Source: an uncultured Pseudomonadota bacterium (GTDB lineage: Bacteria > Pseudomonadota > Gammaproteobacteria > Steroidobacterales > Steroidobacteraceae). From it: a stretch of 64,000 bases of DNA. The DNA lies in assembly GCA_903927005.1 (NCBI GenBank), contig CAIYLH010000070.1, positions 1 to 64,000 of the forward strand, read 5' to 3'. Numbering within the stretch: the stretch's first letter is position 1; each line of letters opens with the position of its first letter. Under the pieces are notes generated by a model, which ran no database searches, was not told the origin of the DNA, and saw only the letters and a program-made list of their open reading frames with translations. Below, piece after piece: positions 53,357-63,400 of the stretch. Position numbers and translations under genes: made by a program.

Positions 53357-53808
53357 CTGCGCCCGGAACTCCCGAAACCGCCGGCACCACGATCGGTCGC
53401 CGTGAACTCCTGCACGACCTCCAGACGGACCTGCACAACCGGCACGACCACCAGCTGCGCAATGCGCTCGCCCGGCTGGATCGTGAATGCCGCAGTTCCC
53501 CGATTCCACAGCGACGCCATCACCGGCCCCTGGTAGTCCGAATCAATCAGCCCGACCAGATTGCCGAGCACGATGCCGTGCTTGTGACCCAGCCCAGAGC
53601 GCGGCAACAGAATCGCCGCCAGTCCCGGATCGTCGAGGTGTATCGCAAGCCCGGTCGGCACAAGTTCAGTGCAGCCAGGCTCCAGCGTCAGCGGCGCATC
53701 CAGACAGGCACGCAAGTCCAGCCCGGCGGAGCCGGCGGTAGCGTACGTGGGCAGCGGCCATTCCGTGCCGAGCCGGGCATCCAGCACCTTCACCTGCAAT
53801 GCACGCAT
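53353..53808 (-). CDS. dut: dUTP diphosphatase
   Basis: The 151-residue protein has the five dUTPase motifs: [44 protein letters not shown] and [10 protein letters not shown]. It hydrolyses dUTP to dUMP. The start at 53808 lies eight bases after the coaBC stop, the same coaBC-dut order as in many gammaproteobacteria. Length is normal. Confidence 0.97.
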   Translation of the reverse strand: MRALQVKVLDARLGTEWPLPTYATAGSAGLDLRACLDAPLTLEPGCTELVPTGLAIHLDDPGLAAILLPRSGLGHKHGIVLGNLVGLIDSDYQGPVMASLWNRGTAAFTIQPGERIAQLVVVPVVQVRLEVVQEFTATDRGAGGFGSSGRS

Positions 53809-53816
53809 GGGAATCC

Positions 53817-55055
53817 TCAGACGAGAGCGGGAACGGGGGACACAGCGCAGCGGGGGGTCTCGCGATAGCGTTCGGCGACCAGCGCGATGAACTCCCGCGC
53901 CAGATCTGCCTTCGATTTCAGCTCCAGCTGCCGGCGACCGCCCGGCCACAGCAACAGTAGCGCGTTGTCCTCGCGGTCAAAGGCACGGTCAGTGCCTACC
54001 TCGTTTGCAGCAATCAAATCGAGGTGCTTGCGCACGAGTTTTCCCAACGCGTGTCGCTCAACGTCATTGGTCTCTGCCGCGAAGCCCACCGTGAACGGCC
54101 GGCGCTCCAGCGCCGACACCGAGGCGAGGATATCTGCTGCTTTGTGCAGCGACAGCTCGAGGCAATCGCTGGTTTTCTTGATCTTCTGGCTCGCGCAGCA
54201 GGTGGGGGTGTAATCGGCGACAGCCGCCGCACCAATGTAGATATCAGCATCGCCGATCGCGCCGTGCACAGCGGCGTACATCTGCGCCGCGGTCTCGACG
54301 TCAATGCGCCGCAGGCCAGCAGGCGTCGGCAGTGACACCGGGCCGCTGACCAACGTTACACGCGCGCCCGCATCACGGGCTGCAGCGGCGACCGCAAATC
54401 CCATCTTGCCGGAACTGCGGTTACTGATGAACCGGACCGGATCGAGCGGCTCACGAGTGGGTCCGGCACTGATCACGACGTGGAGTCCCGCCAACGCACC
54501 GGCACCCTCCGCGGCATGCAGCGCCTCAACGATCGCCGCCGGCTCCAACATGCGGCCGGGGCCTGTTTCGCCGCAGGCCTGGGAGCCACAGTCGGGACCG
54601 AGCAGCTGCACGCCGCGACCGGTGAGCGTCGCGACGTTAGCGCAGGTCGCGGCATTGGCCCACATCAGACGATTCATCGCCGGCGCCACCCAGATCGGCG
54701 CCTCGGTGGCGAGGCACAGCGTCGCGAGCAGGTCGTCCGCACGGCCCGCTGCCAAGCGCGCAAGAAAGTCGGCACTGGCGGGCGCAACCAGCACCAGGTC
54801 AGCCCAGCGGGCGAGTTCAATGTGCCCCATGGCCGCCTCGGCGGCCTCGTCCCACAAGCCGTAACGCACGGGCCGGCCGGACAGCGCCTGAAAGGTCAGC
54901 GGAGTCACGAAGCGCGTCGCGGCATCGGTCATGACCACCTGCACCTCGGCTCCCTGCTGTCGCAAGCGACGAACCAGGTCGGCCGACTTGTAGGCGGCGA
55001 TGCCGCCGGTGATCCCGAGCAGGATCCGGCGCGGTGCGGCAATGGGCGTTGTCAT
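53817..55055 (-). CDS. coaBC: bifunctional phosphopantothenoylcysteine decarboxylase/phosphopantothenate-cysteine ligase
   Basis: The 412-residue protein has a CoaC domain with [20 protein letters not shown] and [13 protein letters not shown], then a CoaB domain with [20 protein letters not shown] and SSGKMG. It converts 4-phosphopantothenate and Cys, and then decarboxylates to 4-phosphopantetheine, in coenzyme A synthesis. The ATG at 55055 is preferred over one 36 bases earlier. It precedes dut. Confidence 0.97.
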   Translation of the reverse strand: MTTPIAAPRRILLGITGGIAAYKSADLVRRLRQQGAEVQVVMTDAATRFVTPLTFQALSGRPVRYGLWDEAAEAAMGHIELARWADLVLVAPASADFLARLAAGRADDLLATLCLATEAPIWVAPAMNRLMWANAATCANVATLTGRGVQLLGPDCGSQACGETGPGRMLEPAAIVEALHAAEGAGALAGLHVVISAGPTREPLDPVRFISNRSSGKMGFAVAAAARDAGARVTLVSGPVSLPTPAGLRRIDVETAAQMYAAVHGAIGDADIYIGAAAVADYTPTCCASQKIKKTSDCLELSLHKAADILASVSALERRPFTVGFAAETNDVERHALGKLVRKHLDLIAANEVGTDRAFDREDNALLLLWPGGRRQLELKSKADLAREFIALVAERYRETPRCAVSPVPALV

Positions 55056-55126
55056 GGACGGATTATCGGCTGCCGGACCCCGCCGTTCCAAGTCCCACGG
55101 CCGCGTACCCGAGAACCGTTGGTTAT

Positions 55127-55147
55127 GGGCCGGCCGGCGGCCGGCCC
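55127..55147. terminator. GC-rich hairpin after the kinase-like gene
   Basis: GGGCCGGCC and GGCCGGCCC form a perfect 9-base stem around GGC. It lies about 20 bases after the stop of the leftward gene at 55169 and 70 bases ahead of coaBC. There is no T-run. Confidence 0.5.
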
Positions 55148-55168
55148 CAGACGCCCCAGGGCCGCGGA

Positions 55169-56194
55169 CTAAAGACGCGGAAAGTTAGCCTTCGACAGCC
55201 AGCCACAGGCGTCGACCCGCTTCACCACGCCTAGCCCCAGCCCGCCGCCGGCGAACTTCTGCTTGAGGAAGTTCAGGATCTTGGTGCCGCCGCTTTCCAT
55301 CCCGCGCACGATGCGCGGGCACGCGTCGGTAGGCATGCGGGTCTGCTTTTGAAACGCGAACGTCCGGTTGCGGGGGCCGAGTATGGTCTCGAAGTCCGCC
55401 ACGACGTCCTGCGCCAGCTTCACGCGTCTGGCCGCCGCGTCCGCCCTCAGGATCCGGCCCGGATAGGCAAAATCCGGCTCTGGGAAATTGTTCATGTCCT
55501 TGAACTGGTTGGTCGGATCAAAGACATCCAGTCCCAGCACGGTCAGCCGACCGCCGCCTTCGCCGATGAAGATATTGCCCGGATTCTGGATGCACTTCAG
55601 GCTGCCGGCGCCAGGCCAGGGCTTGCCTGCGCCCTCGAAGTTAATCCGGTCCTGGTTGCCGTTGAACGCGTCCACGGCGAGCACCTCGCCCAGCTTTTCG
55701 AGTACGCCAGGCTGCTTGAAGACCTGCTGCAAGCTCTTGACGCCGCTCTTGTCACGCACGGTGATATTGCCGTCGCCATCCTGGCCCAACCCCTTGAGCC
55801 CTTCCGCCTGCAGGTCCGTCAGCTGGGCTTTTGCCTCCATGACGATAAAGACCTTGCTGTATTGCGGCCCCTGCCCCGGCAGCGGCGGCCGTAGACCACT
55901 GGCCAGCTCTGACATCAGATAGCCCGGCTGCTCCTCAAGGTCCGCGGCATGCCCCATCACCCAGCCACGGATACCCAGCATCTCGGTCTTGGAGAGCACC
56001 CGTGAAGGGGCGTGCGGGTCGACCGCGTTCATGATTTCGATCGGTGCCGAGAGGTGCGCCGTCCGGTTGGCGCCATCGGCCTTGATCACGCACTGGTCAC
56101 CATTCGCCATCGAGAGCAGGAAGACCGGATGGCCCTGCGACAGCTGCTTGATACGCTGGATAAAATTCGACTGGATTGGCGTCATGATATTCAT
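55169..56194 (-). CDS. predicted kinase-like protein, PI3/4-kinase-type catalytic loop
   Basis: The 341-residue protein is not one I can name. It has a possible ATP-binding Lys in CVIKAD (residue 38) and a catalytic-loop-like VDAFNGNQDRIN (174-185) resembling the GNxDR of PI3/4-kinase-like bacterial proteins. NPGNIFIGEGGG (204-215) then follows, with a metal-binding Asp in TVLGLDVFDP (223). No signal peptide or membrane segment is visible. Such kinase folds occur in HipA-like toxins, lipid kinases and injected effectors. The longer frame upstream is rejected because an AGGGA ribosome binding site and family-like start lie at 56194. It sits alone between coaBC and radC. Confidence 0.6.
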   Translation of the reverse strand: MNIMTPIQSNFIQRIKQLSQGHPVFLLSMANGDQCVIKADGANRTAHLSAPIEIMNAVDPHAPSRVLSKTEMLGIRGWVMGHAADLEEQPGYLMSELASGLRPPLPGQGPQYSKVFIVMEAKAQLTDLQAEGLKGLGQDGDGNITVRDKSGVKSLQQVFKQPGVLEKLGEVLAVDAFNGNQDRINFEGAGKPWPGAGSLKCIQNPGNIFIGEGGGRLTVLGLDVFDPTNQFKDMNNFPEPDFAYPGRILRADAAARRVKLAQDVVADFETILGPRNRTFAFQKQTRMPTDACPRIVRGMESGGTKILNFLKQKFAGGGLGLGVVKRVDACGWLSKANFPRL

Positions 56195-56372
56195 TTCACG
56201 GTCCCTGCCTGACCAAGGTTTTAGGGGCGCGTCATGCGCCCATGGGCTAACTATGCCACCAAGGGCGTCACGCCGTGAACCCTCCTGCGGCCACGAACCA
56301 TCGACGCAATTTGTGCTGCTTTGAGCTGATTTGACGCTCGGTGTCCGGCGCTCGCCACCGCACACTCGGGCC

Positions 56373-57047
56373 ATGAAGATCCATGACTGGCCGGCCGCCG
56401 AACGGCCCCGTGAACGCCTGCTGGCGGTCGGCCCGCGGGCCCTGTCGGAATCCGAACTGCTGGCGATCTGGCTGCGCTGCGGGACGCGGGGCTGGAACGC
56501 CGTGGAGCTTGCCCGCGACCTGCTGATCGAATTTGGATCACTGCGGGGCCTGCTGGGGGCGGACGCCGAGCGCCTTTGTGGCCATCGTGGCATCGGTCCG
56601 GCGCGCTACGCCCAGCTACAGGCGGCGCTGGAACTCACACGGCGACATCACCTGGAAACCCTCAAAGCAGGCCCGCCGCTCACCAGCCCAACCTTGGCCC
56701 GCGACTATCTGCTGGCGGAACTGCGCGACCGGGATTACGAAGTGTTCTGCAGCCTGTATCTCGATAGCCGCCATCGGGTAACGGGCTTCGAGGAACTGTT
56801 CCGCGGCACGATCGACGGCGCGAGCGTGCATCCACGCGAGGTCGTAAAGAGGGCCCTCGCCTGCCGCGCGGCCGCCGTGATCCTCGTCCATAACCATCCT
56901 TCCGGGGTCGCCGAGCCCAGCCACGCCGACGAGCGAATCACAACCCGGCTGCGCGATGCGCTGGCACTGGTCGACATTCGGGTCGTAGACCACCTGATCA
57001 TTGGTGAAGGGACCTGCACGAGCCTGGCCGAAAGAGGCCTGCTCTGA
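56373..57047 (+). CDS. radC: RadC-family JAB-domain DNA repair protein
   Basis: The 224-residue protein has a helix-hairpin-helix ([18 protein letters not shown]), then the JAB metalloprotease-like domain with [20 protein letters not shown], the HxHx7-SxxD zinc motif. Its exact role is disputed, and DNA repair names are historical. The ATG at 56373 ([16 protein letters not shown]) is the family start. It is in the gammaproteobacterial radC-coaBC-dut neighbourhood, interrupted by the kinase-like gene. Confidence 0.95.
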   Translation: MKIHDWPAAERPRERLLAVGPRALSESELLAIWLRCGTRGWNAVELARDLLIEFGSLRGLLGADAERLCGHRGIGPARYAQLQAALELTRRHHLETLKAGPPLTSPTLARDYLLAELRDRDYEVFCSLYLDSRHRVTGFEELFRGTIDGASVHPREVVKRALACRAAAVILVHNHPSGVAEPSHADERITTRLRDALALVDIRVVDHLIIGEGTCTSLAERGLL

Positions 57048-57196
57048 CGTCAGCGACAGGCCGCAATTTCCATTGGACATAATCCAGCTGGAAATCCCGG
57101 CCCCGAAACACGCAACAGCCGCAGCGCCAGCATTGGCCAGCGGCACCCTGGCCGTGCACACTGCGGCGACTGCAACCAACCCGGGAGAAGATTTCC

Positions 57197-57964
57197 GTGG
57201 AAACAGCCGCCGTGAAGGATTACGTCGCTACCCCGCCTTACCCGCGCTTCTACGTCTGGATGGCCGTGGTGTTCCTGCTGGTCACGTTTGGCGGCTTCAC
57301 GCCGTCGTACTGGGCGCGACTGGCCAGCGGTGGCTTCCACCCTCCCCCGATCATGCACATCCACGGCGCGCTGCTGTTCGCCTGGAGCGCCTTCTATCTC
57401 GCCCAGACGGCCTGGGTCGCGTCCGGTCGGACCCCGATGCACCGCGCCTGGGGGCTGGCGGGCATCGCGCTGTTCACCCTGGTGCTGTGCTCGATCGTGA
57501 TCCTGAAGATCACGATCCTGCGCTTGGATGAGGCGCGCGGGCTGGGCGAGGCGAGCCGGCGCTTTTCAGCGGTCGCGATCTGCGCCGTGCCCATGATGAT
57601 CGGCATGTTCGGGCTTGCCATTGCCAACGTAAAACGACCCGATATCCATAAGCGGCTCATGTATGTGCTGATGGCCGGCATGACTGTGCCCGCGATCGCG
57701 CGCGTGTTTCTAGCCCTGCTGGCGCCAGCAGGCGCGCTGGACGGTGGCCCGCCACCGTCCTTCGTCGCACTGCCCCCGGCCATCGTGGCGGAGCTTTTCA
57801 TCGTCGCGGCCGTCGTCCACGACTGGCGGGCGGGACGCCGGCTGCACCCGGCCTATCTCTACGGCGGCCTGACATTGCTCCTGGTCACGGGATTTTCAGT
57901 CCTGATCTCCTACACCAGCTGGTGGCTAGGGATCGCGGCCTACCTCGAAGGGCTAGCCGGCTAG
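57197..57964 (+). CDS. hypothetical multi-pass membrane protein
   Basis: The 255-residue protein shows seven likely membrane helices, among them FYVWMAVVFLLVTFGGFTPS, MHIHGALLFAWSAFYLAQTA and AGIALFTLVLCSIVILKITI. The MHIHG and MHRAWG motifs may hold haem or metal ligands, and the layout recalls DUF2306-like proteins. The function is not known. The GTG start at 57197 has GGGAGAAG upstream. It lies 149 bases after radC and 103 bases before rpmB. Confidence 0.65.
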   Translation: METAAVKDYVATPPYPRFYVWMAVVFLLVTFGGFTPSYWARLASGGFHPPPIMHIHGALLFAWSAFYLAQTAWVASGRTPMHRAWGLAGIALFTLVLCSIVILKITILRLDEARGLGEASRRFSAVAICAVPMMIGMFGLAIANVKRPDIHKRLMYVLMAGMTVPAIARVFLALLAPAGALDGGPPPSFVALPPAIVAELFIVAAVVHDWRAGRRLHPAYLYGGLTLLLVTGFSVLISYTSWWLGIAAYLEGLAG

Positions 57965-58067
57965 GCGGCGGGCGTACTGAAGAGCCGCCGGGGGGTTGCA
58001 TCAGGCCACGGCCGGTGGTCAAATACGCGGCTCTCCGGCCTTGTGTGGCCGGATCAGGATCATAGCC

Positions 58068-58304
58068 ATGTCACGAGTCTGTCAAATCACCGGAAAGAAG
58101 CCGCTAGTCGGCAACACGGTGTCGCACGCGAACAACAGGAACCGCCGTCGCTTCCTCCCGAACCTGCACACGCATCGGTTCTGGATTGAGGAAGAGAAGC
58201 GCTGGGTCACCCTCAAGGTGTCCACGCGTGGTCTGCGGACAATCGAAAAGCACGGCGTGGCCGCCGCGGTTGCAAAGCTGCGCTTGCGCGGCGAGCACGT
58301 CTGA
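58068..58304 (+). CDS. rpmB: 50S ribosomal protein L28
   Basis: The 78-residue protein begins [20 protein letters not shown] and has [17 protein letters not shown] and [12 protein letters not shown], all L28 hallmarks. It binds the large subunit near the exit tunnel. It is followed by rpmG, as in most gammaproteobacteria. Confidence 0.98.
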   Translation: MSRVCQITGKKPLVGNTVSHANNRNRRRFLPNLHTHRFWIEEEKRWVTLKVSTRGLRTIEKHGVAAAVAKLRLRGEHV

Positions 58305-58331
58305 CCGGCCCGGGCTTAGGAGTCTCTAGCG

Positions 58332-58487
58332 ATGCGTGACAAGATCAAGCTCGTGTCTAGTGCCGGTACCGGCCACTTCTACACGACGACCAAGAACAAG
58401 CGCCTTCATCCTGAAAAGATGGAAGTGTCGAAGTACGACCCCGTGGTCCGCAAGCACGTGGCGTACAAGGAAGCGAAGATCAAGTAA
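58332..58487 (+). CDS. rpmG: 50S ribosomal protein L33
   Basis: The 51-residue protein [20 protein letters not shown] continues [20 protein letters not shown], a canonical L33 that lacks the zinc-binding Cys pairs (C-minus type). It lies 27 bases after rpmB and the two form an operon. It ends at a GC hairpin. Confidence 0.97.
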   Translation: MRDKIKLVSSAGTGHFYTTTKNKRLHPEKMEVSKYDPVVRKHVAYKEAKIK

Positions 58488-58492
58488 GGCGC

Positions 58493-58512
58493 CGGGCGGC
58501 TCATGCCGCCCG
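58493..58512. terminator. hairpin between rpmG and the desaturase
   Basis: CGGGCGGC and GCCGCCCG pair perfectly over eight bases around TCAT, five bases after the rpmG stop. It can serve the rpmBG transcript and the convergent desaturase gene. No T-run is present. Confidence 0.6.
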
Positions 58513-58532
58513 ACTGACCTGCTTCGCTCCGC

Positions 58533-59729
58533 TCAGACGCCGGCCACCATCGCCGGCGTCGCCAGCCGATAGCCCTTCAGAGCTCGCGCGAACTCCTGCA
58601 GTCGCTCGATTCCGCTCGCCTCGGCCTCGCGCACCCAATCGCGCAAGTACCCCGTCAACCGCTCGTTGTCGCCGATCGTGCCGCTCCACAGCACGGCCAA
58701 GCGCTGCTGGAAGTCGTGCACCGTACGCAGCGCAGCACTCTGCGCGAGTACCTGCTGCAGGCGCGCGCGCGCGGCGTCGTCCAGCAACTTAGGATGGCGG
58801 ACCAGCAGCTTTCGAACCCGCAGGCTGAGCGCACCGGCGCTACGCGCCGCCTCGGCCTTCAACACCGGCATCGTCACCGTGCGCGCGTAGTTACGCAGCA
58901 CATCCATGCGCGCAGTGATCACCGTGCGCACTGTATCCAGATCCACCACCGGCCGCGGCGCCTCGACGCGCGCACGCGGGGCGACCTTGCGCACCTTGGC
59001 CAGCCCGACCGCGGAGAACAGCGTCAGCCACATCCAGCCGATATCGAACTCGTAACTGCGCATCGAGAAACGCGCCGAGGAGGGGAATGCATGGTGGTTG
59101 TTGTGCAACTCCTCGCCACCGGTCAGCAGCCCCCACGGCATCAGATTGCGGGCGGCGTTGTCGCATTCGAAGTTGCGGTAACCCAGCGCGTGGCCGAGGC
59201 CATTGATGACGCCCGCCGCCATGACCGGCATCGCGGCCATCTGCACCGCGATGATGATGATTCCCGGGACACCAAACAGCACCAGATCGGCCAAAATCAG
59301 CGAAATCAGGCCCAGGTTGCGGTAGCGCGCGTACACGTTGCGCTCGACCCAGTCATCCGGCGTGCCACGGCCGTACTTGGCTGCGATCGCCGGATCGCGA
59401 GCGGACGCTTGGTACACTTCGGCACCCTCAAGCAGGATCTTGCGTAGGCCGAGCAGGACGGGACTGTGCGGATCGCCCTCGACGTCGGAAAACGCGTGAT
59501 GCTTGCGATGCACGGCGACCCACTCACGGGTAATTTGCCCGGAGGTGGCCCAGATCCAGAGGCGGAAGAAATGACGCAGTACCGGGTGCAGGTCGACGGC
59601 GCGGTGCGCAGCGTCGCGATGCAGGTACAACGTGACCGCCATCATCGTGATCTGCACCATGACAAAGCCGGCCAGAACGTAGCCCCAGAAGCTCAGATTC
59701 AGGACACCGTAGAGAAAATCGAGGTTCAC
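58533..59729 (-). CDS. delta-9-type fatty acid desaturase
   Basis: The 398-residue membrane enzyme has the three His boxes: HRDAAH, HRKHH (AVHRKHHAFSDVEGDPHSP) and HNNHH (EELHNNHHAFPSSARFSM). It inserts a double bond into acyl chains. The C-terminal third (about 285-398) is helical and longer than in typical desaturases. The start is one of two in-frame GTGs (59735 and 59729) after AGGAGTGAA; the second is chosen for spacing. It is divergent from mutM. Confidence 0.92.
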   Translation of the reverse strand: MNLDFLYGVLNLSFWGYVLAGFVMVQITMMAVTLYLHRDAAHRAVDLHPVLRHFFRLWIWATSGQITREWVAVHRKHHAFSDVEGDPHSPVLLGLRKILLEGAEVYQASARDPAIAAKYGRGTPDDWVERNVYARYRNLGLISLILADLVLFGVPGIIIIAVQMAAMPVMAAGVINGLGHALGYRNFECDNAARNLMPWGLLTGGEELHNNHHAFPSSARFSMRSYEFDIGWMWLTLFSAVGLAKVRKVAPRARVEAPRPVVDLDTVRTVITARMDVLRNYARTVTMPVLKAEAARSAGALSLRVRKLLVRHPKLLDDAARARLQQVLAQSAALRTVHDFQQRLAVLWSGTIGDNERLTGYLRDWVREAEASGIERLQEFARALKGYRLATPAMVAGV

Positions 59730-59877
59730 GTGCACTTCACTCCTAAGTTCCAGCGCGGGATTGGCGCGGCTCCCTCTGGGGCCCGCCCAAGCAGGCATCA
59801 TACGCCCGTTATGGGGGATATAAGCTGCGGATTCAATAGGGGTTTTTTAATTTCAGCCGGCCACGGAACAGATTCAC

Positions 59878-60693
59878 GTGCCTGAACTGCCCGAAGTTGA
59901 GACCACCTGCCGGGGGCTGGCACCGCTGCTCGACGGCCAGCGGATCGCAGCAGTGCTCGTCCACGAGCGCCGACTGCGCTGGCCGCTGCCGCACGGCTTC
60001 GAGCAGGCGCTGACGGGGCGGCGCCTGCTCGCGGTGCGGCGGCGCGCCAAGTACCTGCTGATCGACACCGATGGCGGCACCCTGTTAGTGCACCTGGGCA
60101 TGTCGGGCAGCCTGCGCGGGGCGGATCCGGCAACGCCGCGCAAGACACACGACCACGTCGAGATCGTGCTGTCCTCAGGGCGCTGCCTGCGCTTCAACGA
60201 CCCACGCCGCTTCGGCAGCATGCACGTCGTAGCAGGCGACCCGGCGTTGCATCCACTGCTGGCACATCTGGGGCCAGAGCCGCTGTCGGACGACTTCGAC
60301 GCCCACTACCTGCACGGCCGCACACGCGGGCGGCGCGTCGCGATAAAACTGCTACTGATGAATGCGCAGATCGTCGTCGGCGTCGGCAACATCTATGCAA
60401 GCGAAGCGCTGTTTCACGCCGGCGTCGCACCGGGGCGCGCCGCCGGGCGGCTTAGCCACGCCGAGGTCGCGCGCATCGTTGCCGCAATCCGGCAGGTACT
60501 CGCCGCCGCGATCAAGGTCGGCGGCACGACCCTGCGCGACTACGTCAATGCAGACGGCGCGCCGGGGTATTTCAGCCAGAAGCTGTACGTCTACGAGCGC
60601 GCCGACGAACCCTGCCGCCGCTGCGCGACGCCGGTGCGACACCGGGTGCAGGGGCAGCGCTCAACCTACTGGTGCCCTACCTGTCAGCGCTGA
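59878..60693 (+). CDS. mutM: formamidopyrimidine-DNA glycosylase
   Basis: The 271-residue protein begins PELPEVETTCRGL after the initiator, giving the catalytic Pro2 and Glu3. It has the conserved Lys in RRAKYLLID and the zinc finger CRRCATPVRH then YWCPTCQR at the end. It removes oxidised purines such as 8-oxoguanine. The GTG start at 59878 is confirmed by this family start. It complements mutY elsewhere in the window. Confidence 0.97.
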   Translation: MPELPEVETTCRGLAPLLDGQRIAAVLVHERRLRWPLPHGFEQALTGRRLLAVRRRAKYLLIDTDGGTLLVHLGMSGSLRGADPATPRKTHDHVEIVLSSGRCLRFNDPRRFGSMHVVAGDPALHPLLAHLGPEPLSDDFDAHYLHGRTRGRRVAIKLLLMNAQIVVGVGNIYASEALFHAGVAPGRAAGRLSHAEVARIVAAIRQVLAAAIKVGGTTLRDYVNADGAPGYFSQKLYVYERADEPCRRCATPVRHRVQGQRSTYWCPTCQR

Positions 60694-61192
60694 ACTGAAC
60701 GCGCACGGCCGGCTGGATCAAGAGCAGCACGAGCGCCGCGGCGACCGCGAACATCACCAGCAGCACCTGCGTCGCCAGCGCATCGACCGCCATGGCGAAG
60801 CTCGCCCGATCGGCATAGCCGCGCGCCAGCGCGACCAATGCATCGTGCAGTAGGACACGCAGGACTATAGCCAGCGCCAGGCCCAGCGCGGTGGCGATGA
60901 TCGTCACGCCGCGAGCGCCGCGCCAGCGCCGCACCAGTCCCCAGCCAAGCGCAGCGACCGCCGCCTGCAGCACGACAGCCGCCAGCAGCAAGGCGGGCAT
61001 CCGCAAGAAGATCCACACGAGATAGTCGCCAGCGATACCGGAGTGCCGCCAGATATCCGCGACCGCAGGAATGGAGCCTGCGACAAACCAGACTCCCAGC
61101 TGCCAGGCCGCGAGGAGCGCGCCCAACGATCCCAGCAGCAGCAAGCTCAGACCCACCGCTGTCACCATCGTCACCGCCAGCGCGAACGGCAT
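60677..61192 (-). CDS. hypothetical four-helix membrane protein
   Basis: The 171-residue protein has four or five predicted helices (FALAVTMVTAVGLSLLLLGS, LVWIFLRMPALLLAAVVLQA, TIIATALGLALAIVLRVLLH and LLVMFAVAAALVLLLIQPAV). No family is recognised. It starts four bases after the ggt stop, so it is the tail of the rsmD-coaD-ggt unit. Its 3' end overlaps mutM by 17 bases, convergently. Confidence 0.65.
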   Translation of the reverse strand: MPFALAVTMVTAVGLSLLLLGSLGALLAAWQLGVWFVAGSIPAVADIWRHSGIAGDYLVWIFLRMPALLLAAVVLQAAVAALGWGLVRRWRGARGVTIIATALGLALAIVLRVLLHDALVALARGYADRASFAMAVDALATQVLLVMFAVAAALVLLLIQPAVRVQFSADR

Positions 61193-61196
61193 CCGG

Positions 61197-62879
61197 CTAA
61201 TACACCAGCCCGACGCCCGCACCGCGCGGATCGGAGGCAGCCTCGACCTTGCCGCTGCCGTAGTCCCAGGTCACGACCTGCGTGTTGCCCCAGCTACTGC
61301 GGCCATCGTGCAGCTTGTGACCACGACGCTCAAGATCTGCACGCTCCTCGGCGTTGAGCGCACCAGGCTCTAGCATCACACTGTCCGGCAGATACTGGTG
61401 GTGTACGCGCGGGGCAGCGACGATTTCCGCAGCGCTCTTGCCGTCGAGCCAGTTGAGAATCCCGCCCAGCACGTTGGAGATGATCGTGCTGCCGCCTGGC
61501 GAGCCGATGATCAGCAGCCCACTCGGCCGCTCCACGAAGGTCGGCGTCATGCTCGACAGCGCACGCTTGCCCGGGGCGATCGCATTGGCGTCTGCGCCAA
61601 CCAGACCAAATGCGTTGGGCGTGCCGGCGCTGACGGCGAAGTCGTCCATCGTGTCATTGAGCATGAAGCCCGTGCCCGGCACCATGTAGGTGGCACCAAA
61701 GAACAGGTTGATAGAGACCGTGGCCCCGACCCTGTTGCCCTCACGATCGAGCACAGAGAAGTGCGTTGTCGAAGGGCTCTCGTCACCGGTATAGACAGGC
61801 CGCAGCACGGACGACGGCGTCGCGCGATCCAGCCGGATCGAGGTGCGTTGGCCGGCCGCATACTGCGAGCTCAACAGCAGCTCGAGCGGAATCTGCACGA
61901 AATCCGGGTCGCCGAGATACTCGGCCCGGTCCCTATAGGCACGGCGCAGGGCCTCGATCGTCAGATGGCGCCGCGTATTGGCGTCCAGCGAGGCAAGGTC
62001 GTAGCCGGCAAGGATCGCGAGCGCGTCCCCGATCACCACTCCGCCGGACGACGGCGGCGAGGCGGTGACAAGGGTCGCGTCACCGTAATGCAGGCGCAGC
62101 GGCGCCCGCTCGATAACACGGTATCGGGCAAGATCGTCGACCGTCCACAGGCCGCCATCCTTGCGCACGCCGGCGGCCAGCTTTGCCGCGAACGCGCCTT
62201 TGTAGAAGCCATCCGCACCCTCGCGTGCGAGCAGTTCGAGCGTACCGGCAAGCAGCGGCTGGCGAATGCGCGCACCCACCGGTGGAACTGCGCCCTTGAG
62301 CAGGAACACACCCGCTGCGTCCGGCGACTGCAGAAGTTGCTTCTGCTTGACGCGAATCGCGTTCTGCAAGCGGGGATAAAGTTCGAAGCCATCACGCGCG
62401 ATCCTGATCGCGCTCTTCAGGCTGGTGGCCAGCGGCAGGCGGCCGTAGTGACTGGCGACCCAGGCCCAGGCGGCAGGCTCGCCAGGAATGCCGGCCGCTA
62501 GCGGCCCTGCGGTCGAGCCCTCGGCGCGACCGGCGTACATGTCGCGCGTCGCGGCCATCGGCGCCGTCTCACGCCCGTCCACCATCACGTCGTGACCGGT
62601 CGCAGCAACATGCAGCAGGTAGAAGCCGCCGCCGCCAACCCCGGAACTGGCAGGCTCCACCACGGCAAGCACGGCGCTGACCGCGACCGCGGCATCAAAG
62701 GCATTGCCGCCCTGCGCGATCACATCCAGTCCCGCCTGGGTGGCGAGCGGATGCCCGCTGGCGATGGCGGCCTTCGGCGGCAGCGGCACGGGCGTCGCCG
62801 CGGCCGACACAACAACGAGGCAGACGCCGAACAGGGCGGCAGCGAACCACCGCACCTGCGAGTGCACGGCCATGCTCAA
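61197..62879 (-). CDS. ggt: gamma-glutamyltransferase
   Basis: The 560-residue protein has a signal peptide ([20 protein letters not shown]) and the typical GGT sequence: [20 protein letters not shown], then [11 protein letters not shown], and the autoprocessing Thr in [35 protein letters not shown] is the oxyanion region. It cleaves glutathione and other gamma-glutamyl compounds in the periplasm. The TTG at 62879 overlaps the coaD stop (TTGA), although an ATG six bases later is also possible. Confidence 0.95.
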   Translation of the reverse strand: MSMAVHSQVRWFAAALFGVCLVVVSAAATPVPLPPKAAIASGHPLATQAGLDVIAQGGNAFDAAVAVSAVLAVVEPASSGVGGGGFYLLHVAATGHDVMVDGRETAPMAATRDMYAGRAEGSTAGPLAAGIPGEPAAWAWVASHYGRLPLATSLKSAIRIARDGFELYPRLQNAIRVKQKQLLQSPDAAGVFLLKGAVPPVGARIRQPLLAGTLELLAREGADGFYKGAFAAKLAAGVRKDGGLWTVDDLARYRVIERAPLRLHYGDATLVTASPPSSGGVVIGDALAILAGYDLASLDANTRRHLTIEALRRAYRDRAEYLGDPDFVQIPLELLLSSQYAAGQRTSIRLDRATPSSVLRPVYTGDESPSTTHFSVLDREGNRVGATVSINLFFGATYMVPGTGFMLNDTMDDFAVSAGTPNAFGLVGADANAIAPGKRALSSMTPTFVERPSGLLIIGSPGGSTIISNVLGGILNWLDGKSAAEIVAAPRVHHQYLPDSVMLEPGALNAEERADLERRGHKLHDGRSSWGNTQVVTWDYGSGKVEAASDPRGAGVGLVY

Positions 62880-63400
62880 GCCGCCGGTTCGGGGGGTGGT
62901 GCCCCGCGAGCGAACAGCGGCGCGCGGGCCTTCAGCTGCTCTGCAACGTACGGATGCACAAACTCACTGACGTTGCCGCCGAGGGAGGCTATTTCGCGGA
63001 CCAGCGTCGAGGAAATGAACGTGAACTGCTCCTGCGGAGTCAGGAACACATGCTCGACCTCCGGCGACAAGTGTCGGCTCATGTTGGCAAGCTGGAACTC
63101 GAACTCAAAGTCAGACACGGCGCGCAAGCCGCGCACGACGACGTGCATGCCGCGGCTGCGGGCGTACTCGACGGTGAGGCCGGTGTAACCGCAAACCTCT
63201 ATGTTAGGAATGTCGTCGAGTACCAGTCGCGCCATTTCGACGCGCTGCTCAAGCGGGAACATCGGGGTCTTGTTGGGATTGGCGGCAATCGCCACGACCA
63301 CATGCTCAAAAATGCCTGACGCACGCCTCACCAGGTCCTTGTGGCCATTGGTGATCGGGTCAAACGTGCCGGGGTATACAGCGCGTCTTTTCTGGTTCAT
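62876..63400 (-). CDS. coaD: phosphopantetheine adenylyltransferase
   Basis: The 174-residue protein begins [20 protein letters not shown], the nucleotidyltransferase motif TFDPxTNGH. It has [31 protein letters not shown] and [15 protein letters not shown]. It adds AMP to phosphopantetheine. The ATG overlaps the rsmD stop by four bases (ATGA). CoaD and CoaBC in the same window cover two coenzyme A steps. Confidence 0.97.
   Translation of the reverse strand: MNQKRRAVYPGTFDPITNGHKDLVRRASGIFEHVVVAIAANPNKTPMFPLEQRVEMARLVLDDIPNIEVCGYTGLTVEYARSRGMHVVVRGLRAVSDFEFEFQLANMSRHLSPEVEHVFLTPQEQFTFISSTLVREIASLGGNVSEFVHPYVAEQLKARAPLFARGAPPPEPAA

Noticed and set aside
56195-56593. N-terminal extension of the kinase-like frame
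   Set aside because: It runs into the intergenic region and antisense to radC. A good ribosome binding site lies before 56194.
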